This document shows positions 45,119 through 55,800 of a stretch of DNA of 64,000 bases, piece by piece. The stretch covers positions 1,349,501 to 1,413,500 of the forward strand of contig NZ_CP126107.1 in the NCBI RefSeq assembly GCF_030123365.1, in the 5' to 3' direction. Position 1 is the first letter of the stretch. Each line of letters starts with the position of its first letter. The DNA comes from Neobacillus sp. SuZ13 (GTDB taxonomy: Bacteria; Bacillota; Bacilli; Bacillales; Cytobacillaceae). Made by a program: the position numbers and the translations under genes. Under the pieces are notes generated by a model. It was not told the DNA's origin. It did not search any database and saw only the letters and a list, made by a program, of their open reading frames with translations.

Positions 45119-45355
45119 TTACGTTCCAAACTTTTTGTTGATTTCCTTAAGTTTACCGGATAACTGGAGAAATGACTTTTTGTCTCGAGAATCAATGGCG
45201 GCATCGATTTTTTGCAGTAATTTTTCTCTTTCGACTGTTAGCTGAATTTCGGACAGCAGCATTTCGATGTATAAATCCTGGACAAAGTTCTCTTTCAAGC
45301 GAGTGCGTTTCATGGCACCAAGTTTCATTAATTCCGTGTATGATTTTTCATTCAT
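45119..45355 (-). CDS. yhzC: IDEAL-domain protein YhzC
   Basis: 78 aa. The short IDEAL domain is visible towards the C-terminus (LLQKIDAAIDSRDKKSFLQLSGKL). It lies divergently next to comK, the position of B. subtilis yhzC. ATG 45355 follows GAGGTG. Some IDEAL proteins affect competence or protein stability, but the role of this one is unknown. Confidence 0.8.
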   Translation of the reverse strand: MNEKSYTELMKLGAMKRTRLKENFVQDLYIEMLLSEIQLTVEREKLLQKIDAAIDSRDKKSFLQLSGKLKEINKKFGT

Positions 45356-45515
45356 GAAAATCACCTCTGATACTTTTTAAAATTATATGGATTTTTTTGA
45401 AGAATATCATTGGTTTTTATAATTTTCAGATAAATATTTATTTAGCCTAAATTTTGTGAATAATTTAGGAACAGTTCAGAAAAGTAAGGGAATAAAAAAC
45501 AAGGAGTGTTAAGAT

Positions 45516-46118
45516 ATGATGGATAAGATGAAAAAGGAGTTGAATGGATTGAAGCAAACCGAGATCGAAGATTATGAAATCAATTCACGTACGATGTTTG
45601 TAGAACCAGTGGTATATGGTAGTAAAATTTACTCGCGTGTAGTGGAAGTAGAAGATGAATTCTTGTTACCCTTTAAACCCTTGGATCTAATTAAAAAAAG
45701 TTGCAATTATTATGGTGTCGATTACGAAAGCAGGAAAAGAGGAACACGGCAACTAATTGGTTATTTCCGAAAACTCTCAATCATCATTGAACCAACTTAC
45801 CACATCTATTTTTTTCCTACAGTTTCGCCGCTTAAACCTGAGTGTATATGGATAGCATTTGAACATGTGGAATGTTATCGCCGCGTAGCCGCACAAAAGA
45901 CAATGATCACTTTCCGTAACAAAAAATCACATATACTTCAAGTTCCAGTAAGTACAATAGAAGTACAGATGTTAAGAACTTCATTATTAAAAACAAAGCT
46001 CATGCAAAGAATAGAAAGTAATGGGAGAAAGTTCTTTAATAAGGCAAATGGACCCCAGTTGATAAATGCATCGGAAAGCTCCCTAGAATACGATGCCTAT
46101 TCGAAGGATCCAAAGTAA
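45516..46118 (+). CDS. comK: Competence transcription factor ComK
   Basis: 200 aa. Sequences such as EDYEINSRTMFVEP, SCNYYGVDYESRKRGTRQLIGY and PTVSPLKPECIWIAFEH are typical of ComK, which binds paired AT-boxes (K-boxes) and switches on DNA uptake genes. The C-terminal ~20 residues are a variable tail. AACAAGGAGTG precedes the start. I did not see a clear K-box pair in the AT-rich upstream region. In B. subtilis ComK is controlled by MecA/ClpCP degradation. Confidence 0.92.
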   Translation: MMDKMKKELNGLKQTEIEDYEINSRTMFVEPVVYGSKIYSRVVEVEDEFLLPFKPLDLIKKSCNYYGVDYESRKRGTRQLIGYFRKLSIIIEPTYHIYFFPTVSPLKPECIWIAFEHVECYRRVAAQKTMITFRNKKSHILQVPVSTIEVQMLRTSLLKTKLMQRIESNGRKFFNKANGPQLINASESSLEYDAYSKDPK

Positions 46119-46137
46119 GGTTGCTTATTTCTAACAA

Positions 46138-46503
46138 TTAACGGGACAGATGTTTTTTTAATAAATAGGCATCCATTATTTCTTGGACCTTATTTCGTAT
46201 CCTTGGGTTAAAGTAATTATGGTTTTCTTCGTAGCCTTTATAGATAAACCTGTATAAAGTAAAAGCATCGTCCCGTTTTGTTTCAATTACCTGAAGTTTA
46301 TTTTTTTTCATATAATGTTTTACTTCCGTCAATTCCTTCTGTATTTCCTTCATCGTTTCCTCAATCAAATCTAAATAGGGTTGTTTTAATTTAAAAGGGC
46401 TGTTTTCGACAACGGTTAAATCCCGGTTTAAGATAATTAGAACCATTGGCAAATACATTGCCTTCTCCATTATGTCTCGATCATCTTCGGGGATTCTGGT
46501 CAT
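46138..46503 (-). CDS. yhjD: YhjD-like protein
   Basis: 121 aa from ATG 46503, placed 8 nt after AAAGGTGTG (an earlier ATG at 46524 lacks a site). Helical and charged with no membrane span; PEDDRDIMEKAMYLPMVLIILNRDL start and position after comK fit B. subtilis YhjD, listed as sporulation-linked. Function unknown. Confidence 0.7.
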   Translation of the reverse strand: MTRIPEDDRDIMEKAMYLPMVLIILNRDLTVVENSPFKLKQPYLDLIEETMKEIQKELTEVKHYMKKNKLQVIETKRDDAFTLYRFIYKGYEENHNYFNPRIRNKVQEIMDAYLLKKHLSR

Positions 46504-46600
46504 TTTTTTAGTCACACCTTTCATAGTAATGAGAACAAACGTTCTTCTTCATTTTACAAAAAAGGAACATTAAAAGCAATAGGACTTAACATAAACAAAA

Positions 46601-46624
46601 CTCGTCATTTGGCGAGCTTTTTTT
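46601..46624 (+). terminator. Terminator-like hairpin
   Basis: CTCG-C / G-CGAG interrupted stem followed by CTTTTTTTATT, located 480 bp after comK and before the LCP gene. Which transcript it serves is unclear. Confidence 0.55.
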
Positions 46625-46773
46625 ATTGAAATAATCAGTTATTATATGAGAAAGTTTTTATTAATAGAAGGATATCTGATAGGGGAAAATGAATTAAATG
46701 AAGAAACCCCTAAAGAGAAAAAACGGTCATATAAATAGGAGCATAAAAAACATGGATGAATAGGTGATAATCA

Positions 46774-47709
46774 ATGAGATCTGATAAACATCAAGTGAAG
46801 AAAAAGAGACGATGGCCATCCGTTTTACTAGTATTCCTACTGCTAATTGGGGCGGTAGCGGGCTATGCTTATTATCAATACAAGCAAGGAGTTAACCAAT
46901 CACTAAAAAAAATTGATAAAAAGGCTTCAAATGTTGTCTATACTTTCGAAGGGCAAAAGGATCAGTATGGGGGAACGAATATCCTTTTGCTTGGAAGTGA
47001 TGCAAGAGGGAAAGAAAAGTCTCGAGCAGATACAATCATGATTGTTCATTATAATGAAGACAAAGGAACCTTTAAACTAACTTCAATTATGAGGGACAGT
47101 TACCTTGAGCTTCCAGGACATGGTAAACATAAGGTTAATTCAGCATTTGCACGCGGTGGACCAGAATTAATGAGGCAAACGATTAAGCAAAATTTTGATA
47201 TTGACCTTCAATACTATGTCATTGTCGATTTTCAAGGCTTTGTGCAACTTATTGATGAAGCATTCCCTAATGGGGTAGAGATCGATGTAGAGAAAAAAAT
47301 GTCAAAAAATATTGATGTAACTTTAGAGCCAGGTCTGCAAAAATTAAATGGAGAGGAAATGCTTGGTTATGTCCGTTACCGTCATGATGCTATTGGGGAT
47401 TTTGGAAGGGTAGAACGTCAACAAAAGGCGGTTAAGGCTATCGGGGATCAATTGATGGGACTGCAAACGATTCCAAAGCTCCCTAAACTGATTGGAGTGG
47501 TGACGCCTTACGTAAATACAAATATGAAAACTTCAGACATAACATTTATGGCAAAGGATTTCTTTTCAAGTGATCGTGGAAATATTGATACGTTACGAAT
47601 TCCTGTTGAAAATAGCTATTCGGATGCGCGTATAGCTGGGGAAGGAGCCGTATTAGATATCAATGTTGAAAAGAATAAAGAGGCACTTCATCAATTTATC
47701 ACAAAGTAA
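46774..47709 (+). CDS. LytR-CpsA-Psr (LCP) family protein
   Basis: 311 aa. A basic cytoplasmic N-terminus (KKKRRW) and one signal-anchor helix (residues 16-35) precede the LCP domain, recognisable by NILLLGSDARG, RADTIMIVHYN, SIMRDSYLELPGHG.HKVNSAFARGG and GYVRYRHD..GDFGRVERQQ. The conserved Arg and Asp residues for pyrophosphate/lipid binding are present. LCP proteins attach teichoic acid or polysaccharide to peptidoglycan. TagT/TagU/TagV-type assignment is not possible from context. Confidence 0.9.
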   Translation: MRSDKHQVKKKRRWPSVLLVFLLLIGAVAGYAYYQYKQGVNQSLKKIDKKASNVVYTFEGQKDQYGGTNILLLGSDARGKEKSRADTIMIVHYNEDKGTFKLTSIMRDSYLELPGHGKHKVNSAFARGGPELMRQTIKQNFDIDLQYYVIVDFQGFVQLIDEAFPNGVEIDVEKKMSKNIDVTLEPGLQKLNGEEMLGYVRYRHDAIGDFGRVERQQKAVKAIGDQLMGLQTIPKLPKLIGVVTPYVNTNMKTSDITFMAKDFFSSDRGNIDTLRIPVENSYSDARIAGEGAVLDINVEKNKEALHQFITK

Positions 47710-47752
47710 TCATTGGCATTGCTAATTCGTAAAAATAATGAGGAGAAATAGG

Positions 47753-48418
47753 ATGGACATTGAATCATTAAGAGCTTGGTTTACGCTTGAACATATAATG
47801 AATCTAATTCGGGAATATCGAGCCCTTGGCCCCATACCTGGCATAATGCTTATTGTCATTGAAGCATTTTTGCCATTTCTCCCATTGTTTTTATTTGTAA
47901 TGGCTAATGCCAGTGCTTTTGGACTTTGGTTTGGATTTTTATATTCATGGCTAGGAGCCTGTATTGGGGCGATACTCGTATTTTTACTAGTCAGAAGGTA
48001 TGGGCAGCAAAGGTTATTATCTTTTTTGCCAAAGCACCCGCAGGTTCGTAAATTGATGGATTGGCTGGATTGTCATGGATTCGGCCCCCTCTTTTTATTG
48101 CTATGTTTTCCATTTACCCCCTCAGCTGTAGTGAACATAGTTGCAGGTCTTTCTAAAATTCGTCTTGCCCAATACATGTTAGCTGTGTGTATCGGGAAGA
48201 TGGTGATGATATTCACAATTAGTTTTGTGGGCTATGATATCCAGTCATTGCTGACGAAGCCTCTTCGGACTGTTGTAGTATTGCTTATTATATTCATTCT
48301 TTGGTTTGTTGGTAAAAGAATTGAAGGCCGAATGAATAAGAGCACGGAAACTGACCATAATGGTGAAATAGATAGAAACTATAAGCAGGAGAAACGGAGG
48401 AGCGTTAATGAAGATTGA
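47753..48418 (+). CDS. yhjE: TVP38/TMEM64-family (DedA-like) membrane protein YhjE
   Basis: 221 aa from ATG 47753 (AGGAGAAATAGG upstream). Contains the family core GAILVFLLVRRYGQQRL and FPFTPSAVVNIVAGLSKI with six helices and a charged C-terminal tail. The family is linked to phospholipid scrambling or C55-P flipping. The stop overlaps the signal peptidase start, the same pairing as B. subtilis yhjE-sipV. Confidence 0.87.
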   Translation: MDIESLRAWFTLEHIMNLIREYRALGPIPGIMLIVIEAFLPFLPLFLFVMANASAFGLWFGFLYSWLGACIGAILVFLLVRRYGQQRLLSFLPKHPQVRKLMDWLDCHGFGPLFLLLCFPFTPSAVVNIVAGLSKIRLAQYMLAVCIGKMVMIFTISFVGYDIQSLLTKPLRTVVVLLIIFILWFVGKRIEGRMNKSTETDHNGEIDRNYKQEKRRSVNED

Positions 48419-48962
48419 ATGGAAAAAGGAAGGCATGGAGTGGGCTAAGGCTTTTGCGATTGGAATCATTATTTTTGCTTTTATTCGTACATTTTTCTTT
48501 TCAAATTATGTAGTCGAAGGCGAATCAATGATGCCAACGCTCCAGGATGGAAATAAGCTGGTAGTTAATAAGCTGGGTTATCAAGTGGGGGAATTGAATC
48601 GATTCGATGTGATTGTTTTTCATGCCAATGAAAAAGAGGATTTTGTAAAACGGATCATCGGCCTGCCGGGAGACAAGATTGAATATCGAGATGACCTATT
48701 GTATATTAATGGGCATAAGTATGATGAACCATTTTTAAATGTGTACAAACAAAAATCCCCTGGAATAAGGATTACTGGTGATTTCAGTTTAAAAGAAATT
48801 ACCGGTGAAAATACTGTCCCTGACGGAAAGTTATTTGTCCTTGGTGATAATCGATTAGGAAGTTGGGACAGCCGACAATTTGGTTTTATATCGGCAAGTC
48901 AAGTCGTTGGTAAAGTTGATTTACGCTACTGGCCATTAAATGAAATGGACGTCCATTTTTAA
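48408..48962 (+). CDS. sipV: Type I signal peptidase (SipV-like)
   Basis: 184 aa, S26 family. One N-terminal membrane anchor (residues 13-32), then the catalytic Ser40 in GESMMPT, Lys81 in FVKRIIGLPGD, and box E GDNRLGSWDSRQFG. It removes signal peptides of secreted preproteins at the outer membrane face. A few residues longer than SipV. AGAAACGGAGG precedes ATG 48408. Confidence 0.93.
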   Translation: MKIEWKKEGMEWAKAFAIGIIIFAFIRTFFFSNYVVEGESMMPTLQDGNKLVVNKLGYQVGELNRFDVIVFHANEKEDFVKRIIGLPGDKIEYRDDLLYINGHKYDEPFLNVYKQKSPGIRITGDFSLKEITGENTVPDGKLFVLGDNRLGSWDSRQFGFISASQVVGKVDLRYWPLNEMDVHF

Positions 48963-48983
48963 ATATTGAGATGAAGGCACTTA

Positions 48984-49010
48984 CACGATGAAGAATCGTG
49001 TTTTTTTTTG
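48984..49010 (+). terminator. Terminator of yhjE-sipV
   Basis: CACGAT / ATCGTG stem, GAAGA loop, T9. Confidence 0.9.
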
Positions 49011-49014
49011 TTTT

Positions 49015-49200
49015 AGGCTGTGTTAAACTTGTCTGTTAATTTCCGTTCCAGGCACTTCGCTTTCCGCGGGCGTGCCGGGGAGCCTCCTCGTCGCTTTGCT
49101 CCTGCGGGGTCTCCCCTGACCCGTACTCCCGCAGGAGTCTTCGTGCCTTCCACTGCAATCAACAGAGTGCCAAAATCAACATTAACCTTTAACACAGCCT
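49015..49200. repeat. GC-rich interspersed repeat A, copy 3, inside an outer inverted repeat
   Basis: The core (49033-49165) matches repeat A at 16031-16163 closely, with CTGTTAATT...AATCAACAG ends. Around it is a second perfect 13-bp inverted repeat, AGGCTGTGTTAAA (49015-49027) and TTTAACACAGCCT (49188-49200). That outer pair is not found around copies 1 and 2. No transposase or ORF of its own. The remaining ~130 bp to addB contain no recognised feature. Confidence 0.85.
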
Positions 49201-49331
49201 TGTCTTAAAACCGTAGAATTTACCAATTATGGCTTGAATCTGTACATGGGTATTCCAAACGTTTGTGCTTATTTTATGATAGAATGGGAGATATAAAATT
49301 TAAGAGTGGTTGTGGAAAGCGAGGTTTTTAC

Positions 49332-52300
49332 ATGTCATTAAGAATGGTAATCGGGCGTTCAGGAAGCGGAAAGACAGCAATGTTTATAGAAGAAATAAAG
49401 GAGCGGCTTCTGGAAAAACCAGAAGGCACACCGATCATTTACATCGTTCCTGAACAGATGACTTTTTTATCTGAATATCGCTTGGCAACAGACCCAGCAA
49501 TCGGCGGAATGATCCGCGCTCAAGTATATAGTTTTTCACGACTAGCGTGGCGGATCTTGCAAGAAACAGGCGGGATTAGCCGAATCCATTTAAGCAGTGT
49601 AGGGATGAGCATGCTCATTCGCAAAATTATTGAAGAGCAAAAGGAGCAGCTAGGGCTTTTTCAGCGTGCTGCCGATAAGACTGGATTTATCAAACAGCTT
49701 GAGCAAATGATCACTGAATTTAAACGATATTGTATTAGACCAGAGGAGTTAATTCAAAGCGCATTCCAATCTAATGGTGATGCAACAGCGGCCAATGCCT
49801 TAAATGATAAAATTAAAGATTTAGAAATTATTTATAAAAGGTTTGAGGATGAAATTTTTGGTAAATATATCGATTCAGAGGATTACTTTACACTCTTAGC
49901 GGAGAAAGTGTCCCATTCAACCTATTTAAAAGATGCAGAAATATATATTGATGGTTTTGATAGTTTTTCACCACAGGAATATCGGGTAATGGTGGAATTA
50001 ATGAAACATTGCCAAACTGTTTCAATTGCACTAACAACCGATCACTTATCATTTGATACAGCCCCTGATGAACTTGATTTGTTCCGTTTGGCTGGTGGAG
50101 CATGCTTTTCTATTTATGATATAGCCAAAGCAAATGGGATCAAGATGGAATTGTCAGTCATTTTAAAAGAGCAAAAAAAATGGGCTGAGCCATCATTGCG
50201 TCATCTGGAAGAAAAATTTGATACGCGGCCAGTAGTACCATATTTGAATAATTCCCAAATTAATATTTGCCAAGCAGTAAACCGTAGAGCAGAGATTGAA
50301 GGGATTGCCAGAGAGATTCGTGATTTTGTCAGAACAAAGGGTTTCAGGTACCGGGATATCGCATTGTTAATCAGAAATGGGGGGGACTACCATGAGATTG
50401 TTGAACCAGTTTTCAACGATTATCAGATTCCCTATTTTATTGACCAAAAAAGGACGATGCTTAACCATCCTTTAATTGAATTAATTCGATCCAGTCTTGA
50501 GGTGATTAATTCTTACTGGCGCTATGAACCGGTATTTAGAGTGATTAAGACAGAATTATTATTCCCCCTTCAGGAAAATACCGCTAAAATGCGCGAGAGA
50601 ATGGACAAACTAGAAAATTATTGTCTAGCATACGGAATAAACGGAAGTAAATGGACGAAAAAAGATCGTTGGAGCTATCGACGCATTAGAGGGCTGGAAT
50701 TAGAGGTTAACTCTCAAACCGATGCGGAAAAAGAGATGGAACAAGAGTTAAATGAATTAAAACTGATGATTACTGCGCCGTTATTACGTCTATCAAGAAG
50801 GTTGAAAAAAGCCGATTCAGGACGAAAACTCTGCGAAGCCATCTATTTATTGCTAGAAGAATTGGATGTCCCAGCCAAGCTTGAAAAGTGGAAGGCAGAT
50901 GCCGAGGAAAAGGGTAATTTGGTAAATATGCGTGAGCACGAACAAGTCTGGAATGCTGTCATCGATCTTCTCGATCAATATGTTGAAATACTTGGGGATG
51001 AGCCAGTCCCATTAAAGGCATTTGCGGCGGTGTTAGAGTCAGGTTTTGAATCCTTACATTTTTCACTTATTCCACCTGCACTTGACCAGGTTTTGGTTGG
51101 GGATTTAGAAAAATCAAGGCTGAATGAAATAAAAATTGTCTTTGTGGTGGGTGTCACTGAAGGAATATTGCCTGCAAAAATATCGGATGAAGGGATCCTC
51201 TCGGATGAAGACAGGGAAATGCTTTTGGCAGCTGGGGTCAATATCGCACCAAGCAGCAGGACACGCTTGCTCGATGAAAACTATCTAGCCTATAAAGCTT
51301 TTACTGCACCATCTGAAGTCCTTTTTGTGTGTTATCCACTTGCGAATGATGAAGGAAAAGCGCTAATTCCTTCTTCGTATATTAAGAGACTAAAAGATAT
51401 GTTTCCAGAGGCAAATGAGCTTTTCTACGTTTCAGATCCATCACAAGTTTCGGAACGGAGTCAACTAAGTTTTATTTCAAATTTTACAACTACGTTGTCT
51501 TACCTCAATTCCCAACTGCAATGGAAAAAACGAGGTTACCCTATTTCTGATCTTTGGTGGGATGTTTATAACTACTATCTTGAGAGTTCAGGGAAGGACA
51601 AGGCCCAAAAAGTGTTTTCTAGCCTGTTTTATACGAACCCAACGGTAAAACTTTCTAAAGAGACAGCAGATGAATTATATGGCGAAGCAATTCAAGCTAG
51701 TGTTTCCAGAATGGAACTATATAACTCCTGTGCTTTTTCTCATTTTGCCGGGCATGGTTTAAAGCTCCGGGATCGCCAAGTATATCGGTTAGAGGCTCCT
51801 GATATCGGAGAGTTGTTTCATGCTGCCCTAAAACAGATTGCGGATATTGTCAATGAACAAAACCTTTCATGGGCTGAGCTTTCAAGGAAACAATGTGAAG
51901 AGCTTTCGAAAGAAGCCGTCATGACATTAGCTCCTAAACTGCAAAACGAAATATTATTAAGCTCAGAGCGACATCATTATATTAAAAGGAAATTAGAACA
52001 AATTATTACCCGTGCTTCTGTTGTTTTAAGTGAGCATGCTAAAGTGAGTGGTTTTTCACCGATTGGTTTGGAATTAGGATTTGGACCAAATGGAAAACTG
52101 CCGCCATTATCATTCTCATTGAAAAATGGGAAACGTATGGAGTTAGCTGGTAGAATTGATCGAGTCGATCAGGCAAAAGCAGCAGATGATAGCGTCTTTT
52201 TACGAGTAATTGATTACAAGTCAAGTGAAAAGGATGTCAATTTTAGTGAAGTGTATTATGGTCTTGCGCTGCAAATGTTAACATATCTTGATATTGTCAT

Positions 52301-52823
52301 GACACATTCAAATGAATTGGTAGAGATGAAAGCCAGTCCCGCAGGTGTTCTCTATTTCCATGTTCATAATCCTTTTATTAATACAACCAAAATGTTGACG
52401 ATCGATGAAATCGAAAAGGAAATGATGAAAAAATTTAAGATGAATGGATTAATGGTAAGTGATCAAAATGTAATCCGGCTTATGGACAAAACACTTGAAT
52501 CGGGTGATTCACAAATTATTGCGGCTGGCATAAAAAAAGATGGGAATTTATCTAAAAAATCAAAAGTTGCCAGTCTATCAGAGTTTGATGACCTGAAAAC
52601 TTATGTCCGTAAAATATATCTAAAAACAGGTAACGCTATAATTGATGGTCAGATTGATATAGCACCATATAAATTAAAGGATAAAACACCTTGTACATTT
52701 TGTTCTTATAAATCAGTTTGTCAATTTGACGAGGCCATTGAAACTAATCAATTCCGTGTTCTCACACCACACTCGAAGGAAGATGTACTAGAGTTGATTA
52801 GAAAGGAGGTTCGAGAATCATGA
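49332..52823 (+). CDS. addB: Helicase-nuclease subunit AddB
   Basis: 1163 aa from ATG 49332 (GAGG upstream), matching the usual 1166. Walker A GRSGSGKT is at residues 8-15. The C-terminal RecB-type nuclease has VIDYKSSEKD, and iron-sulphur cysteines are seen in YNSCAFSHF and CTFCSYKSVC. AddAB processes double-strand breaks until a Chi site and loads RecA. The stop overlaps addA by 4 nt. Confidence 0.97.
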   Translation: MSLRMVIGRSGSGKTAMFIEEIKERLLEKPEGTPIIYIVPEQMTFLSEYRLATDPAIGGMIRAQVYSFSRLAWRILQETGGISRIHLSSVGMSMLIRKIIEEQKEQLGLFQRAADKTGFIKQLEQMITEFKRYCIRPEELIQSAFQSNGDATAANALNDKIKDLEIIYKRFEDEIFGKYIDSEDYFTLLAEKVSHSTYLKDAEIYIDGFDSFSPQEYRVMVELMKHCQTVSIALTTDHLSFDTAPDELDLFRLAGGACFSIYDIAKANGIKMELSVILKEQKKWAEPSLRHLEEKFDTRPVVPYLNNSQINICQAVNRRAEIEGIAREIRDFVRTKGFRYRDIALLIRNGGDYHEIVEPVFNDYQIPYFIDQKRTMLNHPLIELIRSSLEVINSYWRYEPVFRVIKTELLFPLQENTAKMRERMDKLENYCLAYGINGSKWTKKDRWSYRRIRGLELEVNSQTDAEKEMEQELNELKLMITAPLLRLSRRLKKADSGRKLCEAIYLLLEELDVPAKLEKWKADAEEKGNLVNMREHEQVWNAVIDLLDQYVEILGDEPVPLKAFAAVLESGFESLHFSLIPPALDQVLVGDLEKSRLNEIKIVFVVGVTEGILPAKISDEGILSDEDREMLLAAGVNIAPSSRTRLLDENYLAYKAFTAPSEVLFVCYPLANDEGKALIPSSYIKRLKDMFPEANELFYVSDPSQVSERSQLSFISNFTTTLSYLNSQLQWKKRGYPISDLWWDVYNYYLESSGKDKAQKVFSSLFYTNPTVKLSKETADELYGEAIQASVSRMELYNSCAFSHFAGHGLKLRDRQVYRLEAPDIGELFHAALKQIADIVNEQNLSWAELSRKQCEELSKEAVMTLAPKLQNEILLSSERHHYIKRKLEQIITRASVVLSEHAKVSGFSPIGLELGFGPNGKLPPLSFSLKNGKRMELAGRIDRVDQAKAADDSVFLRVIDYKSSEKDVNFSEVYYGLALQMLTYLDIVMTHSNELVEMKASPAGVLYFHVHNPFINTTKMLTIDEIEKEMMKKFKMNGLMVSDQNVIRLMDKTLESGDSQIIAAGIKKDGNLSKKSKVASLSEFDDLKTYVRKIYLKTGNAIIDGQIDIAPYKLKDKTPCTFCSYKSVCQFDEAIETNQFRVLTPHSKEDVLELIRKEVRES

Positions 52824-55800
52824 GTAAGATTGCTATTCCGCCCAAGCCAGAAAATGTAACATGGACTGATGACCAATGGAAGGCAATAATGGCAAAAGAT
52901 AGAGACATACTCGTCGCGGCAGCGGCTGGTTCCGGAAAGACGGCTGTCCTCGTGGAAAGAATCATTCAAAAAATTCTTTCAAAGGAAGATCCGATTGATG
53001 TTGATGAATTATTAGTAGTGACCTTTACGAATGCATCGGCAGCTGAGATGCGGCATCGAATAGGGGAGGCGCTAGAAAAAGCTATTGATGCGGACCCAAG
53101 TTCTCGCCATTTAAGAAAACAGCTCAGCTTATTAAACAAAGCATCTATTTCAACTCTTCACTCCTTTTGTATGGAAGTCATCCGAAAATATTATTACTTA
53201 ATCGACGTAGACCCAGGGTTTCGAATTGCTGATGAAACAGAGGCGCAATTAATCCGAGATGAAGTGATGGACGAGTTATTTGAAGAAGAATATAGCCAAA
53301 AAGATAATGAAACCTTTTTTAACCTGGTGGATTCATTCACTAATGACCGCAGCGATGCTGCTTTAATGGATATTGTTCGGTCTATTTACGATTTTGCTAG
53401 CTCAAATCCAGAGCCAGATCAATATTTACGGTCAATAATAAATATGTATGATGTTTCATCGATTCATAATATAGAGGACCTTCCCTTTATACAGGACCTG
53501 CTTTTTGATATTGAACTACAATTAGAAGCGGCTAGAGAAATGATAAACCGGGGGCTGGAAGTAACGAAGCTCCCAGGCGGACCAGCTCCAAGAGCCGAAA
53601 ATTTTCTAGATGATTTAATGGTAATTGATACTCTTCTACTTGCGAAAAAGGACTCTTGGGAAACACTTTATCAAGCATTAATGACCTGGTCTTTTTCACG
53701 GGCAAAACAAGTGAAAGGTGATCACTTTGATAAAGAACTAACGGAGAAGGCCCAAAAACTCCGCGATAAAGCAAAGAAAAAAATTCAAGATATAAAAGGG
53801 GAATTATTCTCTCGAAAACCTGAGAGCTTTTTACGTGATATGGAAGAGATGCGGCCATTAATAGAAACATTGGTTCATCTTGTGAAGGAATTTTCCCAGC
53901 GGTTTGCAAAGGTGAAAAGAGAAAAAGGACTTGTCGATTATGCAGATTTAGAACATTACTGCCTTGGCATTTTGACAAAGGAAATCTCAACCGAGGGTGA
54001 ATTTCTTCCATCGGAAGCGGCTCTCGCATACCAAAGGCATTTTAAAGAAGTCTATTGTGATGAATATCAAGACACAAATATGGTGCAGGAAACCATCCTG
54101 AAACTTGTAACGAAGAAAGAAGAGCACAATGGAAATATGTTTATGGTCGGAGATGTTAAACAGTCCATTTACCGCTTTCGATTGGCCGAGCCAAACCTTT
54201 TCTTAGGCAAGTATACCCGCTTTAAAGTTGACGGAGAGTCAACGGGATTACGTATTGATTTAGCACGAAATTTCCGAAGCAGAAGTGAAGTACTCGATGC
54301 TACCAATTATTTATTTAAACAAATTATGGGTGTCAAGGTTGGTGAAATCGAATATGACGAGGCGGCAGAGTTACGTGCAGGTGCACCCTATCCCGAAGAT
54401 GAACCCTTTCCGGTTGAACTTCTGCTTATTAACCAAAACGTTGAAGAAAGGGAATCATCAACTGAGACATCTGAAAGTGAGGCAGGTGCACAGGAGGAAC
54501 TGGAAGAATTTGATGCAGTTGGACTGGAACAATCCCAACTCGAAGCAAGGGTTATTGCATCTAAAATTAAGGAATTAGTAGCTACTGGAGCACCAGTATA
54601 TAATCCAAAAACGAAATCTACTCGGCCGCTCATGTATCGGGATACAGTTATACTGCTCCGTTCGATGACATGGGCGCCGCAGATCATTGAAGAATTTAAG
54701 CAGCAAGGGATTCCCGTATATGCCAGCCTCTCAACGGGGTACTTTAACGCAACGGAAGTAGCCATTATGATTTCACTCCTGCGTGTTATTGATAATCCAT
54801 TCCAAGACATCCCCCTTGCGGCTGTATTACGGTCCCCCATCGTTGGGTTGAACGAGGAGGAACTATCAATAATCCGCATTCATCAGAAACGAGGCTCATT
54901 TTGGGAAGCAGTTTCTGCATTTTGTAAGAGTAAACAAGCTGAAAATACGGCTGGATTTTACGAAAAACTGCGCCGCTTTTATGACTTTTTAACAGAATGG
55001 CGCTCTATGGCAAGACAGGGATCTTTGTCTGAGTTAATTTGGCAGTTATACAGAGATACCCAGTTTTATGATTTTGTCGGAGGCTTACCGGGAGGAAAGC
55101 AGCGACAGGCAAACCTGCGTGCACTATATGATAGAGCACGGCAATATGAACATACTTCTTTCCGTGGTCTGTTCCGGTTCCTACGGTTTATTGAACGAAT
55201 GATGGAAAGAGGAGACGATCTCGGGGCTGCAAGGTCACTTGGAGAGCAAGAGGACGTTGTCCGAATTATGACTATTCATAGCAGCAAAGGGCTTGAATTT
55301 CCCGTCGTATTCATGGCAGGAATGGCTCGAACCTTTAATATGGCTGATATACGTAAACCATATATGTTGGATAAAGAATATGGATTTGCTTCTAAGTATG
55401 TAAATGCAGAAAAAAGAATTTCGTACCCTTCCTTACCACAAATTGCTTTTAAGCGAAAAAAGAAAATGGAAATGCTCGCCGAAGAAATGCGTGTCTTATA
55501 TGTAGCGATGACTAGGGCTAAGGAAAAACTTTACCTAACCGCAACATTAAAAGATGCGCTGAAAAAAATTGATCAATGGAATGATGTTGCAGCTAATACA
55601 GAATGGCTGTTGAAAGATTACGAACGGGCAGCAGTTTCAAGCTATATTGATTGGATTGGTCCTGCCCTTGTTCGCCATCAAAACAGTAACGAATTAAGGG
55701 TTAATGAAACAATAAATCCCCTTATACCTGAGGAAATCACAAATCACCCTTCCGTATGGAAAATTTCTTTGCTAAGTGCTGAAGAGGTGAAGCAGAATGA

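Noticed and set aside
49013-49208. Short ORFs on both strands inside repeat A copy 3 (also 16344-16532 in copy 2)
   Set aside because: GC-rich low-complexity translations (Pro/Ala/Gly/Arg-rich) with no start signals; the repeat is palindromic and non-coding.
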